NCBI GenBank assembly: GCA_946404495.1
Contig: CAMJDT010000016.1
Location: forward strand, 1 to 44,114
Reading direction: 5' to 3'
DNA: 44,114 nt
DNA from: an uncultured Bacteroidales bacterium
GTDB taxonomy: Bacteria; Bacteroidota; Bacteroidia; Bacteroidales; Paludibacteraceae
Below are positions 7,559 to 17,105 of the stretch, piece after piece. Below the pieces are notes generated by a model. That model did not search any database and was not told the origin of the DNA. It saw only the letters and a program-made list of their open reading frames with translations. A program made the translations under genes and the position numbers. Every line of letters starts with the position of its first letter. Position 1 is the first letter of the stretch.

Positions 7559-8710
7559 TCAATTTTCATTCACTTCCGCTCCGAGGACATCGTACATCTT
7601 GCCGTCACGGATGATCAGCATTCTTCCGTTACGGAGAATCTTCTTATCCGATGAATCCTGTTTCCGTACATCCTCACAGAGGTCAGTAGAAATATCTACT
7701 ATATTAAACTTACTCCATTCGGGATCCGACAGATAGAGCGTACGCGTTCCTTGCGGCACACGCAAGGTCGGCAGCGTTGGCTGCTCTTCCCCCTCTTCAC
7801 CGCCACCCCAACTTGCACCAAAAGCATTCTCTTCCGGCACGCCGACGGGTGACATAATAAGCGAAGTGATATAGCTCATATGCGAGAGGTCGGTAAAAGC
7901 ATAACTGCCTATCGATTGCACCGTTGACGGAATTGTCAACTCTTCCAACGGAGCATCGATGAACGCTCCCATTTGAATTTCCTGCAGCCCTTCCGGCAGC
8001 GTGATATGCTTGAGATTCGAGCAGGCCGAAAAAGCTCCAAGACCGATTGTTTTCAACGAATCAGGGAAAACTACCGTCTCCAAGCTATCGCAGCCAAAGA
8101 ACATTCGTTCAGGTATCAGCGTAAGCCCCTCTGCAAAATTGATTTGTGTCAGGTAGGGACAGCCCTGAAACGCCGACATATCCCAATTGGCCGCGGATGC
8201 CGGAATCGTAATATGCTCAAATCCGCTGTACTGGAATGCACCCAAACCGGCCCACTCCACGGACTCCGGCAGATTCAGTTCCTTGAGCAAGGTATCTGAC
8301 TCAAAAGCCTCGTTTCCGATACTAAGAATCGTATTCGGCAGCACCACCTTACTCAGATTAGGAGCCTCTCGGAAGCAGTAGTCTCCAATTCCTATCACAT
8401 TCATCCCCATTACGGTAGCCGGTACGCGAATCACCGAGTCCTGATACGGAAACTCATGACTCCATATCGGGTCGTGATATCCGTTGACATCCAAATCCCA
8501 GCCCTGCGGTACAACCACCTCCAGACCAAGCAGTACCAACGGTTCTGCTTCCGGATCCTCGTATACCATCTTGTAATAGAGCATCACACCGTCCGAGTTC
8601 GCCACGGAATAGTCAAAACAACCGTTGATGTACTCCACACCGCCCGGTCCTGCACTCATCTTCGTCGCTAAACTGAGTAGCGCGACCATTAAAAACATAG
8701 ACTTTTTCAT
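7559..8710 (-). CDS. BspA-like leucine-rich repeat surface protein with C-terminal tail
   Basis: A 383-residue exported protein. A signal peptide (MKKSMFLMVALLSLATKMSA) is followed by a short N-terminal domain. Seven or so leucine-rich repeats of the BspA/LRR_5 type then run from about residues 105 to 285 (units like LPNTILSIGNEAF, FPDSLKTIGLGAF, IPSTVQSIGSYAF). The C-terminus carries the shared tail (NGRMLIIRDG, Tyr, Gly). BspA-type repeats are known to mediate surface binding in oral Bacteroidota; the ligand here is unknown. It is 72 bases from the DoxX gene with no visible promoter, so it is probably read through from that operon. Confidence 0.85.
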   Translation of the reverse strand: MKKSMFLMVALLSLATKMSAGPGGVEYINGCFDYSVANSDGVMLYYKMVYEDPEAEPLVLLGLEVVVPQGWDLDVNGYHDPIWSHEFPYQDSVIRVPATVMGMNVIGIGDYCFREAPNLSKVVLPNTILSIGNEAFESDTLLKELNLPESVEWAGLGAFQYSGFEHITIPASAANWDMSAFQGCPYLTQINFAEGLTLIPERMFFGCDSLETVVFPDSLKTIGLGAFSACSNLKHITLPEGLQEIQMGAFIDAPLEELTIPSTVQSIGSYAFTDLSHMSYITSLIMSPVGVPEENAFGASWGGGEEGEEQPTLPTLRVPQGTRTLYLSDPEWSKFNIVDISTDLCEDVRKQDSSDKKILRNGRMLIIRDGKMYDVLGAEVNEN

Positions 8711-8782
8711 AACTACCTTGTGTTATTTTATTCTATACGCGCACGCAAGTACGCGAAATTATTTTTTTAAGGTATAACCGTT

Positions 8783-9886
8783 CTAGCGTTGACGCATATT
8801 ATACTTGTCAATCACGATTCCGTTCTGTACTACGATGATACCCGGATTAGCCCGCACGATTGTCTTCAGCGTCACGGGATCGCAGGTACAGATCGGATAA
8901 TCGGCATTCGTCTGCAGACGATACGCGATCTGGTCGTCCGTACCCGAACCCGTTACGGCATAGAATGCCTTACCCTCCATAAGGCACTGCTCAAAGAGTG
9001 CATTCAGCCGCTCTGCCTGTTTCATGTTCGTCTTATTCAGGTCATACAATATCGCCAAAGTCACAGGCTCCTCCGACTCCAATATATTGTAGGTTATATC
9101 CTCGTATTCCTCCGTCAGAATCTCAAAGTCATGAATCGGTGGTTCGTATCCCTTCTTGATCAACTTCGAATTCTGTCGTACAAAGGTCCACGTCGAGTCA
9201 TTCTTCGGATAATTCTGCAGCGTAAACTCCTCCTCTACCCCGTCCTTCTCATACACGAACGTTATATCATACTGATCCTCCTCCGCATCCTCGGGATATT
9301 CCATCAACTCGACGATGTTATTACCGATCTTATATGGACGGAAATCCAGTACCGGCAGATGATTTAGCGTGTAGAACATCCATCCGAGCGAAGCCCCCGT
9401 CATCAGCAGCACAATACCCAATTCCATCTGCCATACAAAGGTCTGATGCCAAGCCTTCTTGCATACAAACAGCACAATAACCAGCGTGAGCAGCACTACA
9501 TTCTTTCCAAACGTCTGCCAGTTGGTCAGTACTACCGCGTCGCCAAAGCAACCGCAGTCGCTCACGGGGTTCTTCAGTGCCAGATACAAGGTCAGCGGCG
9601 TCATCACCAAATAGAACAGCAGCGACAGCCATGCTACCAACCGAATCCGGATATTGCATACCAGGCATATTCCCAGAAGGCACTCCACCGTTATCAGCGC
9701 AAACGCTGCCGGTTCTGCCAATGGTAACAGCTCTGTAAAGAACCCGCCGAAGGCTTTCAGGTAGTCCTCGATCTTATACGTCGTCCCTAAGGGATCGATA
9801 GCCTTGACGATGCCGGAAAAGAGGAACGTCAGTCCCAGCAACATCCGCGTCACCACACTCACAATATCAGTCGCCTTATTTCTCAT
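8783..9886 (-). CDS. DoxX/MauE-like membrane protein (BT_3928-type)
   Basis: A 367-residue inner-membrane protein. The N-terminal half has about four to five transmembrane segments of the DoxX/MauE type (LLGLTFLFSGIVKAIDP at the start) and a DCGCFGD cysteine motif. The C-terminal half, from about residue 180, is soluble and ends with a thioredoxin-like CTC segment (YPICTCDP) and a VVQNGIVIDKY strand. In Bacteroidales this family is paired with DUF1599. Here it overlaps that gene by 11 bases, so translation is probably coupled. The two cysteine pairs suggest a thiol redox role, which is inference. Confidence 0.85.
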   Translation of the reverse strand: MRNKATDIVSVVTRMLLGLTFLFSGIVKAIDPLGTTYKIEDYLKAFGGFFTELLPLAEPAAFALITVECLLGICLVCNIRIRLVAWLSLLFYLVMTPLTLYLALKNPVSDCGCFGDAVVLTNWQTFGKNVVLLTLVIVLFVCKKAWHQTFVWQMELGIVLLMTGASLGWMFYTLNHLPVLDFRPYKIGNNIVELMEYPEDAEEDQYDITFVYEKDGVEEEFTLQNYPKNDSTWTFVRQNSKLIKKGYEPPIHDFEILTEEYEDITYNILESEEPVTLAILYDLNKTNMKQAERLNALFEQCLMEGKAFYAVTGSGTDDQIAYRLQTNADYPICTCDPVTLKTIVRANPGIIVVQNGIVIDKYNMRQR

Positions 9887-10424
9887 CTTTCTCCATCAAT
9901 TGTATTAAATAAAAAACAGCGTAATTGAGCATATCAAAGTAATTGCCCTCCGCGCCCTCCGAGATAAGCGTCTTGTTATCGTTGGCCGCGATGGACTTAT
10001 TACGGTTGATCTTCGTTAGGATAATATCCGTCAGCGATGTACCGAACATACTGCGCCACGCCTCACCGTAGTCATGGTTCTTTCTCAGCATCAGCGCACG
10101 CGCTTCAGCGATATACTTATCATATAGTTCGAGCGCCTCCTCGCGTGACATATCCACCGTATCGCTGTAGCCCTTCTCCAACTGAATCAGGCCGATGACC
10201 GAGTAGTTGATGATGGCTACCAGTTCGCCGTCTATCGAGTCACCTACCATATTTACACCCGTCGTCTCCAGCGAGCGAATACGCATTGCCTTGATAAACA
10301 ACTGGTCATTGACCGTCTGCGGACGCATAATGCGCCACGAGGGACCGTAGTCCTTCATCTTCAGTGTATAGATCTGCCGGCAACGGGCAATCACGGTGTC
10401 AAATTCTTCTGCGGTATTGTGCAT
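9876..10424 (-). CDS. DUF1599 domain protein
   Basis: A 182-residue soluble protein with no signal peptide. It contains two copies of the same module. The first has KMKDYGPSWRIMR (about residues 22-34) and the second KNHDYGEAWRSMF (about 114-126). Each is followed by an SLETT- or SIAAND-type segment and a NYSVIGLIQL / NYAVFYLIQL helix. This duplicated layout matches DUF1599, a Bacteroidota family of unknown function that resembles nucleotide-binding all-alpha proteins. It overlaps the DoxX-like gene and starts 6 bases after the M6 protease gene ends. Confidence 0.88.
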   Translation of the reverse strand: MHNTAEEFDTVIARCRQIYTLKMKDYGPSWRIMRPQTVNDQLFIKAMRIRSLETTGVNMVGDSIDGELVAIINYSVIGLIQLEKGYSDTVDMSREEALELYDKYIAEARALMLRKNHDYGEAWRSMFGTSLTDIILTKINRNKSIAANDNKTLISEGAEGNYFDMLNYAVFYLIQLMEKDEK

Positions 10425-10430
10425 AGGATA

Positions 10431-12797
10431 TTATTGTTTTATTCCGGTTATTGTATATATTTCTCCGTCGCGGATAATCAGTAACTGTCCGTTCCTTATA
10501 ATTTTGCGGACAACGGGTTGATCCTCGGTTTGTTCCAACGCGGTCGATGCTCCGGAACAAGTAGTGGTATAGCCACTATAGGTTGCCGCACTGCCCCCGC
10601 CCCAAGTGATGGTCAGTGAGTTCATGTAGAGCGCACCGTTGTTGGAGCGCACGCCGATATATTGGTAGTCCCCCGTAACGGTCAGCGTTGTCGTGCCATT
10701 GGTTATCGAACCTATTTTGGTCCCCTTGTCGTTTCCATACAAATCTGTTGCGGCAGTATACGGGGTATTCCTGCCATAGACATCCAGTTTGCGGTCTGAC
10801 GATGTTCCACTGTTCCAGTCCACAGTCACCGAGCTCACGGTACCGCCCGAAGCGGTAGTGACAATGCCGGAGTTACTGTTCTTGGAACGCAATTGGATAG
10901 AACTATTTCCGCCTGCACTCTGTCCGGCATATACGGCCGCAGAACTTGCAGTCTTACCGCTCCAGGAAACATAGGTTGTACCGCTGACACCAATCAATGA
11001 GTAGGTAAGCACATCGTTCACGGGAGCGGCTGTTCCCTCACCTTCCATCGTTGCAAACACAGCATAGAAGATGTCGCCTTCCTCAGCCGTCTGTCCGGCC
11101 GTCACAAAGGCAGGCGCTGTTGTCTCGCTCTGATAATTGGCGGTGCGACACCAGCCTACAAACACTTTGTTGCCGCAGTCCGAGGGTTCATTCGTCGGCA
11201 TCACGATCTGTCCGGTAGAGGTAGTGGTAGCAAAGACATCGTTGCCCACTTTCCATATCAGGTCAAAAGGATCTACCGGATCTACCGGTTCCTCAATATA
11301 GGTCAACGTTACGACACCGTTCGACTCTGCGATATTGAGTAGCGGTTTACCGCTGACACCCGTCCAAGAGGTCTTGTTTCCGCTACCGGGGAAGGTATTC
11401 TTCGGACAGTTGTCCGTCCTGCCGTCCCAGCCGATCTTCGTACCTGTAGCCGATACCACGGTATGACAAGGATTATTGGCCGTATTATTGGGTTCATTAT
11501 TTTGCCATTTGGTAGCATCAAAATTAACCTTCCATATCAGCAAGCCATGCCCCGTGAGCGGCGCATCCCAGCCTTGCGCCTGACGGTTTTCGATATAGTA
11601 ACGCACGCCTGCAGTCGTCGGACTCACATAACTGCCGCTCGCATTGATCTGATAGGCCTGATAATTGGCCGTACCGTTTGCATACAGCGTTACGTTCTGT
11701 CCGGTACTACCCAAATTAATCGGGGTATGCCAACCGAAGAAATCCTTCTGCCACGGGTCGTAGTTAGGCGGACAATGTCCGTCGGCATTGTACGAACCGC
11801 CGTCCATGATATTCCAGTCGTTCGGGGTAAGGCGGTTATCATAGTTGGTACCATAATTCGTATCATACAAGTCGGGCAGACCGATTACATGACCAAACTC
11901 ATGGCATAGCGTACCGATACCGTCTAACGTCGAACCGGACAATTCGCTGGACATGGCATAATTGTCAATCTTCTTTCCTCCCAAAGTACGCTGTGCATCC
12001 GTATACGTGCAATAGTCATCCTGGATAGCCGACGTCACATCCCAGTTATGCGGCCAAATGGTGTTTGCCGCACCTCCATCAGCCTGCCCCTGACCGGCGT
12101 AGATAACGTAGACAAAGTCCACATAGCCGTCGTTGTCGGAGTCATAGTCCGCCCAATTGACCGTATATTGCTGATTGACCAGACGACAAGCCTCCACCAC
12201 CGCATCCGTAGCGTGCTGGTCATCGCCCTCTTCCGACACGTCGGTACCGTAATAAGCCACGTTACGGCTGAGCGTCACCGGCCCGTACACATCAAACTGC
12301 GGACGATACGCACCATTACTCTGGTCTGCGAAATACTGCGCCGCCGAAGGATAGCCGCTATTGACCGTACAATTCGTTGCGTTGCATAGTTCGTTAAAAG
12401 TAGCCTGTGTGTGAGAAGACTGCATAGTTTTATTGGCGAAATTCGCCAATACGACAATGCCCTTAGGTGCCAAATTGGGGGTCAAACCCACATCCTGACG
12501 GGCACGACGTGCCTGAGCTGTCTTGTACATCGGCGACATCTTGCGGCGGTCGTTCATCTCTGCACGCGTCACATTGGCGGGTTCAAACGTGCCATTAGAC
12601 AATTGACGATAGATAGTGCCATCGGCCGATTCATACCAGTGAGCAAACTCATCGCCGGCCAATGTCAACGATATGATACTGCCATCCGAAAGCGTGCAAT
12701 CATGGAAGCTGCGCCGAGCCGGCACAGCGTAGAGCGCCACACTCATCACGAGCATTGCACCCAAAAGAAATGTGTTTTTCAACGTTCTGTTTTTCAT
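10431..12797 (-). CDS. Secreted M6-family metalloprotease with C-terminal tail
   Basis: A 788-residue exported protease. After a signal peptide (LLGAMLVMSVALYAVPA) comes a prodomain-like region and then the M6 (immune inhibitor A-like) catalytic domain. It has the zinc motif HEFGHVIGLPD at about residues 298-308, with His, Glu, His and the downstream Asp intact. Later come an InlB/Flg_new-like repeat (VFVGWCRTANYQ...IFYAVFA, about 545-585) and a beta-sandwich with SSIQLRS and YIGVRSNNGALYM segments. The last 25 residues are the shared tail (NGQLLIIRDG). The ATG directly abuts the hisS stop codon, which suggests translational coupling to a housekeeping gene. Substrate unknown. Confidence 0.88.
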   Translation of the reverse strand: MKNRTLKNTFLLGAMLVMSVALYAVPARRSFHDCTLSDGSIISLTLAGDEFAHWYESADGTIYRQLSNGTFEPANVTRAEMNDRRKMSPMYKTAQARRARQDVGLTPNLAPKGIVVLANFANKTMQSSHTQATFNELCNATNCTVNSGYPSAAQYFADQSNGAYRPQFDVYGPVTLSRNVAYYGTDVSEEGDDQHATDAVVEACRLVNQQYTVNWADYDSDNDGYVDFVYVIYAGQGQADGGAANTIWPHNWDVTSAIQDDYCTYTDAQRTLGGKKIDNYAMSSELSGSTLDGIGTLCHEFGHVIGLPDLYDTNYGTNYDNRLTPNDWNIMDGGSYNADGHCPPNYDPWQKDFFGWHTPINLGSTGQNVTLYANGTANYQAYQINASGSYVSPTTAGVRYYIENRQAQGWDAPLTGHGLLIWKVNFDATKWQNNEPNNTANNPCHTVVSATGTKIGWDGRTDNCPKNTFPGSGNKTSWTGVSGKPLLNIAESNGVVTLTYIEEPVDPVDPFDLIWKVGNDVFATTTSTGQIVMPTNEPSDCGNKVFVGWCRTANYQSETTAPAFVTAGQTAEEGDIFYAVFATMEGEGTAAPVNDVLTYSLIGVSGTTYVSWSGKTASSAAVYAGQSAGGNSSIQLRSKNSNSGIVTTASGGTVSSVTVDWNSGTSSDRKLDVYGRNTPYTAATDLYGNDKGTKIGSITNGTTTLTVTGDYQYIGVRSNNGALYMNSLTITWGGGSAATYSGYTTTCSGASTALEQTEDQPVVRKIIRNGQLLIIRDGEIYTITGIKQ

Positions 12798-14108
12798 TTA
12801 TTCATTCAATAGTCGAATCAGTTCCTCCACCTCAACTTTCTTTTGTTCTCCGGTAGTCATATCTTTCAGCATAACGCGGTTTTCCGCCAGTTCATCACCT
12901 CCGATAATGGCCACATAAGGTATCTTCTTACCATCGGCATAACTCATCTGCTTTTTCATCTTCGCGGGCGAAGGATACACCTCCGTATTGATGCCTTCTC
13001 GGCGCAGACGGGCTGCCCAACGGATCGCCATCTCCAGTTCCTTTTCACCAAATGCGGCAAACAGCACCTGCGTCGCATCCGTCATCGTGGTCGGATAGGC
13101 ATTCAGTTCGGTCAGTACGTCATATATACGATCCGCACCAAACGATACACCTACACCACTTACACCCGGCAGACCGAAGATACCCGTCAAATTATCATAC
13201 CTACCGCCGCCTGTGATCGAACCGATCGTTACATCCAGCGCCTTCACCTCGAAGATCGCACCCGTATAGTAGTTCAGGCCGCGTGCCAAGGTCAGATCCA
13301 ACTCGATCGGCAGCGTCACACCCGCTATCTCACAGAGCCGCAGCACCTCACGCATCTCCTCTACGCCCTTCGTTCCTACCTCCGACTCCTTCAGCAGTTC
13401 CGCCATCGTCTCCAGTTTCTCTCCGTTCGTACCGCTCAAGGCTAAGATCGGTTGCAACTTATCGATCGCCTCGTCACTCAGTCCCCTTTCCTTCATCTCC
13501 TCGTTCACCTTCTCCAAACCAATCTTATCCAGCTTATCAATAGCCACCGTTATATCCACCAACTTATCCGGCTCGCCTATCCGTTCGGCGATACCGGCCA
13601 GAATCTTGCGATTATTGAGTTTGAGACACACACGGATACCAAAGCGGCGATACACCTCCTCGATGATCTGTATCAACTCCAACTCATTCACCAGCGAATC
13701 CGTTCCGATCACATCTACATCGCACTGATAGAACTCCCTGTAGCGTCCCTTCTGCGGACGGTCTGCGCGCCACACGGGTTGTATCTGATAGCGTCGGAAG
13801 GGGAACTGCAGTTCCTCCCTATGTTGCACCACATAACGGGCAAAGGGCACGGTCAAATCATATCGCAGTCCCTTCTCGGGAGCCTCATTGGCCTTCTCAC
13901 CGCTGTTCTGGATGCGGAAGAGCAACTTATCGCCCTCCTCGCCGTATTTACCCATCAATGTCGACATCAACTCCATCGCCGGCGTCTCGATCTGCTCAAA
14001 TCCGAAACGGGAGAACACCGAACGAATAGTCGAAAAAATATAGTTACGACGCGCCATCTCCAGCGGAGAAAAATCACGCGTTCCTTTTGGAATTGCTGGT
14101 TTTTGCAT
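12798..14108 (-). CDS. hisS: Histidyl-tRNA synthetase
   Basis: Class II aminoacyl-tRNA synthetase charging tRNA-His. At 436 residues it is full length. Seen are the N-terminal GTRDFSP motif, motif 2 in [16 protein letters not shown], the ATP/His loop [11 protein letters not shown], the histidine-A-type motif [13 protein letters not shown], and a C-terminal anticodon-binding domain ([10 protein letters not shown] precedes it). It lies 117 bases downstream of waaA; that spacer is a tandem repeat and has no recognisable promoter. Its stop codon touches the M6 protease start. Confidence 0.96.
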   Translation of the reverse strand: MQKPAIPKGTRDFSPLEMARRNYIFSTIRSVFSRFGFEQIETPAMELMSTLMGKYGEEGDKLLFRIQNSGEKANEAPEKGLRYDLTVPFARYVVQHREELQFPFRRYQIQPVWRADRPQKGRYREFYQCDVDVIGTDSLVNELELIQIIEEVYRRFGIRVCLKLNNRKILAGIAERIGEPDKLVDITVAIDKLDKIGLEKVNEEMKERGLSDEAIDKLQPILALSGTNGEKLETMAELLKESEVGTKGVEEMREVLRLCEIAGVTLPIELDLTLARGLNYYTGAIFEVKALDVTIGSITGGGRYDNLTGIFGLPGVSGVGVSFGADRIYDVLTELNAYPTTMTDATQVLFAAFGEKELEMAIRWAARLRREGINTEVYPSPAKMKKQMSYADGKKIPYVAIIGGDELAENRVMLKDMTTGEQKKVEVEELIRLLNE

Positions 14109-14159
14109 ATAATTCTTAATTTTTAATTCAACTTTTAAAACTTGTAACCCGGCGCCGAG

Positions 14160-14210
14160 CTTTTTAGCGACTTTTCAGCGACTTTTTAGCGACTTTTTAG
14201 CGACTTTTTG
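14160..14210. repeat. Tandem AGCGACTTTTT spacer tract (waaA-hisS)
   Basis: Four near-identical AGCGACTTTT(T) units (period 10-11) follow a related half-unit in the gap between waaA and hisS. On the minus strand they read AAAAAGTCGCT. There is no stem with a T-run, so it does not look like a terminator. Confidence 0.8.
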
Positions 14211-14225
14211 TAGGGTTTAATATTT

Positions 14226-15413
14226 CTACTTAAACAACTCTTCGTAGATCCTGTTCGTTGCGCCCAACTCACTCTCTACGTACTCCGCCGCAAGCTTTCC
14301 CATTTCCTTATGCTGCTCCAGCGCGTGGTCCATAGCGGCGCTAAACGAACCATAATTGTCCACCGTCTCAGCCGCTCCGGCTTTTAGCAGATTCTTTGCC
14401 TCGCGGAACTTATAGTGGTTCGGGCCAAACAACACGGGTATTCCATACACGGCCGCCTCGATCGTATTATGGATGCCGGCACCGAATCCGCCACCTACAT
14501 AGCCCACATCGGCATATCGGTACAATTGCGACAACATTCCCAATGTATCAATCATCAGCACCCTGCAGGTCATGATATTGCGCTCCGTAGCCTCCGAGTA
14601 ACGGACATATTGTCCTTTGAAGGTAAGGAATATACGATGCAGATGTTCCTGATTGATCTCATGCGGCACCAGCACCAACTTTACATCATCTCTTTCTTCC
14701 ACATAGCGTGCCAACAGCGTCTCATCCTCCGGCCACGTACTGCCCGCCACGATCGTCTTCGCACCTTGGCAGAACTGCGCTACAAGCGGCAAATCCACCT
14801 CCCTCGAGGCAATCGTGCTCACCCTGTCAAATCGCGTATCACCCGCTACCGTCACTTGCTCCACCCCGTATTTCTTCAGCAACTCCGCCGATGGTTCATC
14901 TTGCACATATAGTCTGGTGAATCCCTTCAACAAATTCCTATACGGACGTCCCCACGGCCAGAAGAACAATTGCTTCGGCCGGAAGATAGCCGAGATAAGA
15001 TAGGTGTGCATTTTTCTTCGCTTCAACTCCCTTAGATACGCCGGCCAAAACTCATATTTCACAAACACCGCTACCTTCGGCTGCACCGCATCCAAGAAAG
15101 CACGCACACGCCTGCGCGTAGCAAAAGGCAGATACGTCACCTTATCCACTCCTTGATAATCTTTACGCATCTCATAGCCCGAAGGCGAGAAGAACGTCAG
15201 CAGCACACGCTTGTTCGGATGCTCACGTTTCAAGCGCTCTATGATCGGCCGAGCTTGCTCAAACTCACCCACCGAAGCTGCATGAAACCACACATCAAAC
15301 GGACGCTCCTTCTTCAGCTCCGCCAACGCACGGGATTGCCCTTCCACCAGTTTGCGGGCCTTCTTATGACCCAATAGTGCCGCTATCCGTATACACAAAA
15401 AGTATAAATGCAT
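14226..15413 (-). CDS. waaA: 3-deoxy-D-manno-octulosonic acid transferase
   Basis: Glycosyltransferase (GT30) that adds Kdo to lipid A at the inner face of the inner membrane. The start is the ATG at 15413 (MHLYFLCIRIAALL), giving 395 residues with an N-terminal membrane anchor. A longer frame to 15458 is excluded because its first codons lie inside the promoter. ASVGEFEQARPII with the catalytic Glu, FFSPSGYE, FVKYEFWPAYL and the C-terminal GGGFGAGIHNTIEAAVYG donor-binding segment are family hallmarks. It is the first gene of the minus-strand run that continues into hisS. Confidence 0.93.
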   Translation of the reverse strand: MHLYFLCIRIAALLGHKKARKLVEGQSRALAELKKERPFDVWFHAASVGEFEQARPIIERLKREHPNKRVLLTFFSPSGYEMRKDYQGVDKVTYLPFATRRRVRAFLDAVQPKVAVFVKYEFWPAYLRELKRRKMHTYLISAIFRPKQLFFWPWGRPYRNLLKGFTRLYVQDEPSAELLKKYGVEQVTVAGDTRFDRVSTIASREVDLPLVAQFCQGAKTIVAGSTWPEDETLLARYVEERDDVKLVLVPHEINQEHLHRIFLTFKGQYVRYSEATERNIMTCRVLMIDTLGMLSQLYRYADVGYVGGGFGAGIHNTIEAAVYGIPVLFGPNHYKFREAKNLLKAGAAETVDNYGSFSAAMDHALEQHKEMGKLAAEYVESELGATNRIYEELFK

Positions 15414-15447
15414 AAATACTTTGTCTCCTAATTTACTTTTTAGCCTG

Positions 15448-15479
15448 CAAAGATACAAAAAAATATTGAAAAGTCCAAA
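15448..15479 (-). promoter_or_regulatory. Promoter of waaA
   Basis: On the minus strand: CAAA complement (TTTG, 15476-15479), 20 bases, TATCTTTG (15448-15455). It belongs to the T-rich class without the GCAG extension. It fixes the waaA start at 15413 and may drive the whole run down to hpt, as no other promoter of this type is visible in that stretch. Confidence 0.75.
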
Positions 15480-15514
15480 TATAAATTAAAAAAAATGGAA
15501 TTTTTCTCATTTTA

Positions 15515-15546
15515 CTTGCATAATTCAAAAAAAAGCTGTAACTTTG
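15515..15546 (+). promoter_or_regulatory. Promoter of the secreted endonuclease/phosphatase gene
   Basis: CTTG (15515-15518), 20 bases, TAACTTTG (15539-15546), preceded by AAAAAAAGCTG. It diverges from the waaA promoter; the -33 boxes are about 36 bases apart. Confidence 0.75.
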
Positions 15547-15575
15547 CACCGAATTTTCGAAAATAATCGTTAGTT

Positions 15576-16643
15576 ATGCAAAAACATCTCTGGCTGTTAG
15601 GCGTTTTGTGCGCCATCATTATGAGTTCCGCCATGCGGGCTGAAGATAAACCGATGCAGGTTCGCTGCATAGCATTCTACAACCTCGAGAACCTCTTCGA
15701 CACGATCCACGACGAAGGCAAAAACGACTACGAATACCTGCCTGACGGAGGCATGAAGTGGACTCCCGTTAAGTACGAGCACAAGCTCCATAACATGGCA
15801 TATGCTATCTCCAAACTCGGCGTAGACGTTGACCCGCGCGGAGCGATGTGCGTAGGCGTAGCCGAGGTGGAGAATATCCGCTGCCTCAACGACCTCTGCG
15901 CCCAACTCAAGAAGGAATTCGACCGTAACTACACGCCTATCCTCATCGAGGGTCCCGACCGCCGAGGCGTAGACGTAGGTTTCCTCTATAACCCCGAGAT
16001 GTTCAAGGTCACCAATACCCAAGGCTACGAGCTCAACGCCCACTATGCCGACGGCGGTCAGGTCAAGAGTCGTCTCCAGCTCGTCGTAACGGGCTATATA
16101 CTCGGTTCCAAACCTCTCGAGAAGATTCATATCATCGTCAACCACTGGCCCAGCCGCTACGGAGGCGAGGAAGCCAGCCGTCCGCCACGCGACACCGCTG
16201 CTATGCTCACACGACGCATCTGCGACAGCCTCTACCTCAAGGACCCCAAGGCTAAAATCATCGTTATGGGGGACCTTAACGACGACCCCTTCAATCATAG
16301 CTGCGCCGAAGTGCTCGATGCCAAACGTACCCGCGAAGAAGTGCAGAAAAACGGACTCTTCAATACCATGTGGCTCAAACTCGACCGAGGCATCGGTTCG
16401 TTGGCTTACAACGGTTCGTGGAACCTCTTCGACCAGATCATCATCTCCGAACCTCTGCTCAATGCCGATCTTGAAGCCGGTGAGTGGTGCTATTGGAAAT
16501 CGGAGATCTTCAACAAACCCTTCCTCACCGTCCAGGAAGGCAAAGACAAAGGTACACCTCTGCGTACCCACAAAGGCGGAGTATGGCAGGACGGATACGG
16601 AGACCACTACCCCACTATGATTTATCTCTATCGCAACAAATGA
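15576..16643 (+). CDS. Secreted endonuclease/exonuclease/phosphatase family protein
   Basis: A 355-residue exported phosphoesterase with a DNase I-like fold. A signal peptide (LWLLGVLCAIIMSSAMRA) is followed by NLENLF, GVAEVEN (metal-binding Glu), RRGVDVGFLY, NHWPSR, GDLNDDP (catalytic Asp/Asn) and a terminal GDHYPT (catalytic His). All are in the usual order, so the enzyme should be active on a phosphodiester or phosphomonoester in the periplasm or outside the cell. Which substrate (nucleic acid, lipid, sugar phosphate) cannot be told. The stop overlaps an ATG of the next frame. Confidence 0.9.
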   Translation: MQKHLWLLGVLCAIIMSSAMRAEDKPMQVRCIAFYNLENLFDTIHDEGKNDYEYLPDGGMKWTPVKYEHKLHNMAYAISKLGVDVDPRGAMCVGVAEVENIRCLNDLCAQLKKEFDRNYTPILIEGPDRRGVDVGFLYNPEMFKVTNTQGYELNAHYADGGQVKSRLQLVVTGYILGSKPLEKIHIIVNHWPSRYGGEEASRPPRDTAAMLTRRICDSLYLKDPKAKIIVMGDLNDDPFNHSCAEVLDAKRTREEVQKNGLFNTMWLKLDRGIGSLAYNGSWNLFDQIIISEPLLNADLEAGEWCYWKSEIFNKPFLTVQEGKDKGTPLRTHKGGVWQDGYGDHYPTMIYLYRNK

Positions 16644-16651
16644 TCGTAAAT

Positions 16652-17008
16652 ATGGAAAAACAACATCTCAACAGACAAACCAACCCTATTCGAATGCGCA
16701 ACTACGGGCGCATCATTCAAGACATGATTCTCGTCGCTTGCGACGAACAAGACCCTAAGAACAAAGAGGCGATGATCCTCTATATCGCGCAATGCATGCG
16801 ACAGAAAAACCTTATCTGGAACCGCGACCAAGAGTCCGGCACACAGCGCATTAAAGACGATATATGCACCCTCAGCAACGGACGTCTCAATACAGACTTC
16901 CCTGCCTTCGAAGAAGTTATGCAACGCAAAGTGGAAGACCCGCAGCAACGCCGTTATAACGCCAACAACCGCTACAACAACCGCAAAGACGACCAACTGA
17001 AACAATAA
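16652..17008 (+). CDS. DUF4290-like small cytoplasmic protein
   Basis: A 118-residue hydrophilic protein, with the ATG at 16652 preferred. An in-frame ATG at 16640 overlaps the previous stop and would add four residues. The N-terminal part (MRNYGRIIQDMI) and the DFPAFEE segment resemble DUF4290, a Bacteroidota family of unknown function. The C-terminus is Asn/Arg-rich low complexity. It is shorter than most DUF4290 members. It is probably co-transcribed with the endonuclease/phosphatase gene and ends before the shared terminator at 17077. Confidence 0.7.
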   Translation: MEKQHLNRQTNPIRMRNYGRIIQDMILVACDEQDPKNKEAMILYIAQCMRQKNLIWNRDQESGTQRIKDDICTLSNGRLNTDFPAFEEVMQRKVEDPQQRRYNANNRYNNRKDDQLKQ

Positions 17009-17012
17009 AAAT

Positions 17013-17070
17013 AGTCAAATGACCAAATGATCAAATAAATGACCAAATGGTAAATGAATAAATGGTAAAT
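17013..17070. repeat. Tandem CAAATGAC/TAAATGG spacer tract
   Basis: Irregular repeats of AAATGACCAAATG and AAATGGTAAAT lie between the DUF4290-like gene and the terminator. A similar tract sits at 38076-38112 in the rnf operon. Confidence 0.65.
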
Positions 17071-17076
17071 AAAAAA

Positions 17077-17098
17077 GGCCTCCGATTTTTCGGAGGCC
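17077..17098. terminator. Bidirectional terminator between convergent genes
   Basis: A perfect 9-bp stem GGCCTCCGA (17077-17085) / TCGGAGGCC (17090-17098) with a TTTT loop is flanked by an A-run on the left and a T-rich tract on the right. It can terminate both the plus-strand unit and the minus-strand fusA2 gene. Confidence 0.9.
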
Positions 17099-17105
17099 CT
17101 TTTCT

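Noticed and set aside
15597..16607. A 336-codon open frame on the minus strand
   Set aside because: It is antisense to the endonuclease/phosphatase gene, whose catalytic motifs are clear.
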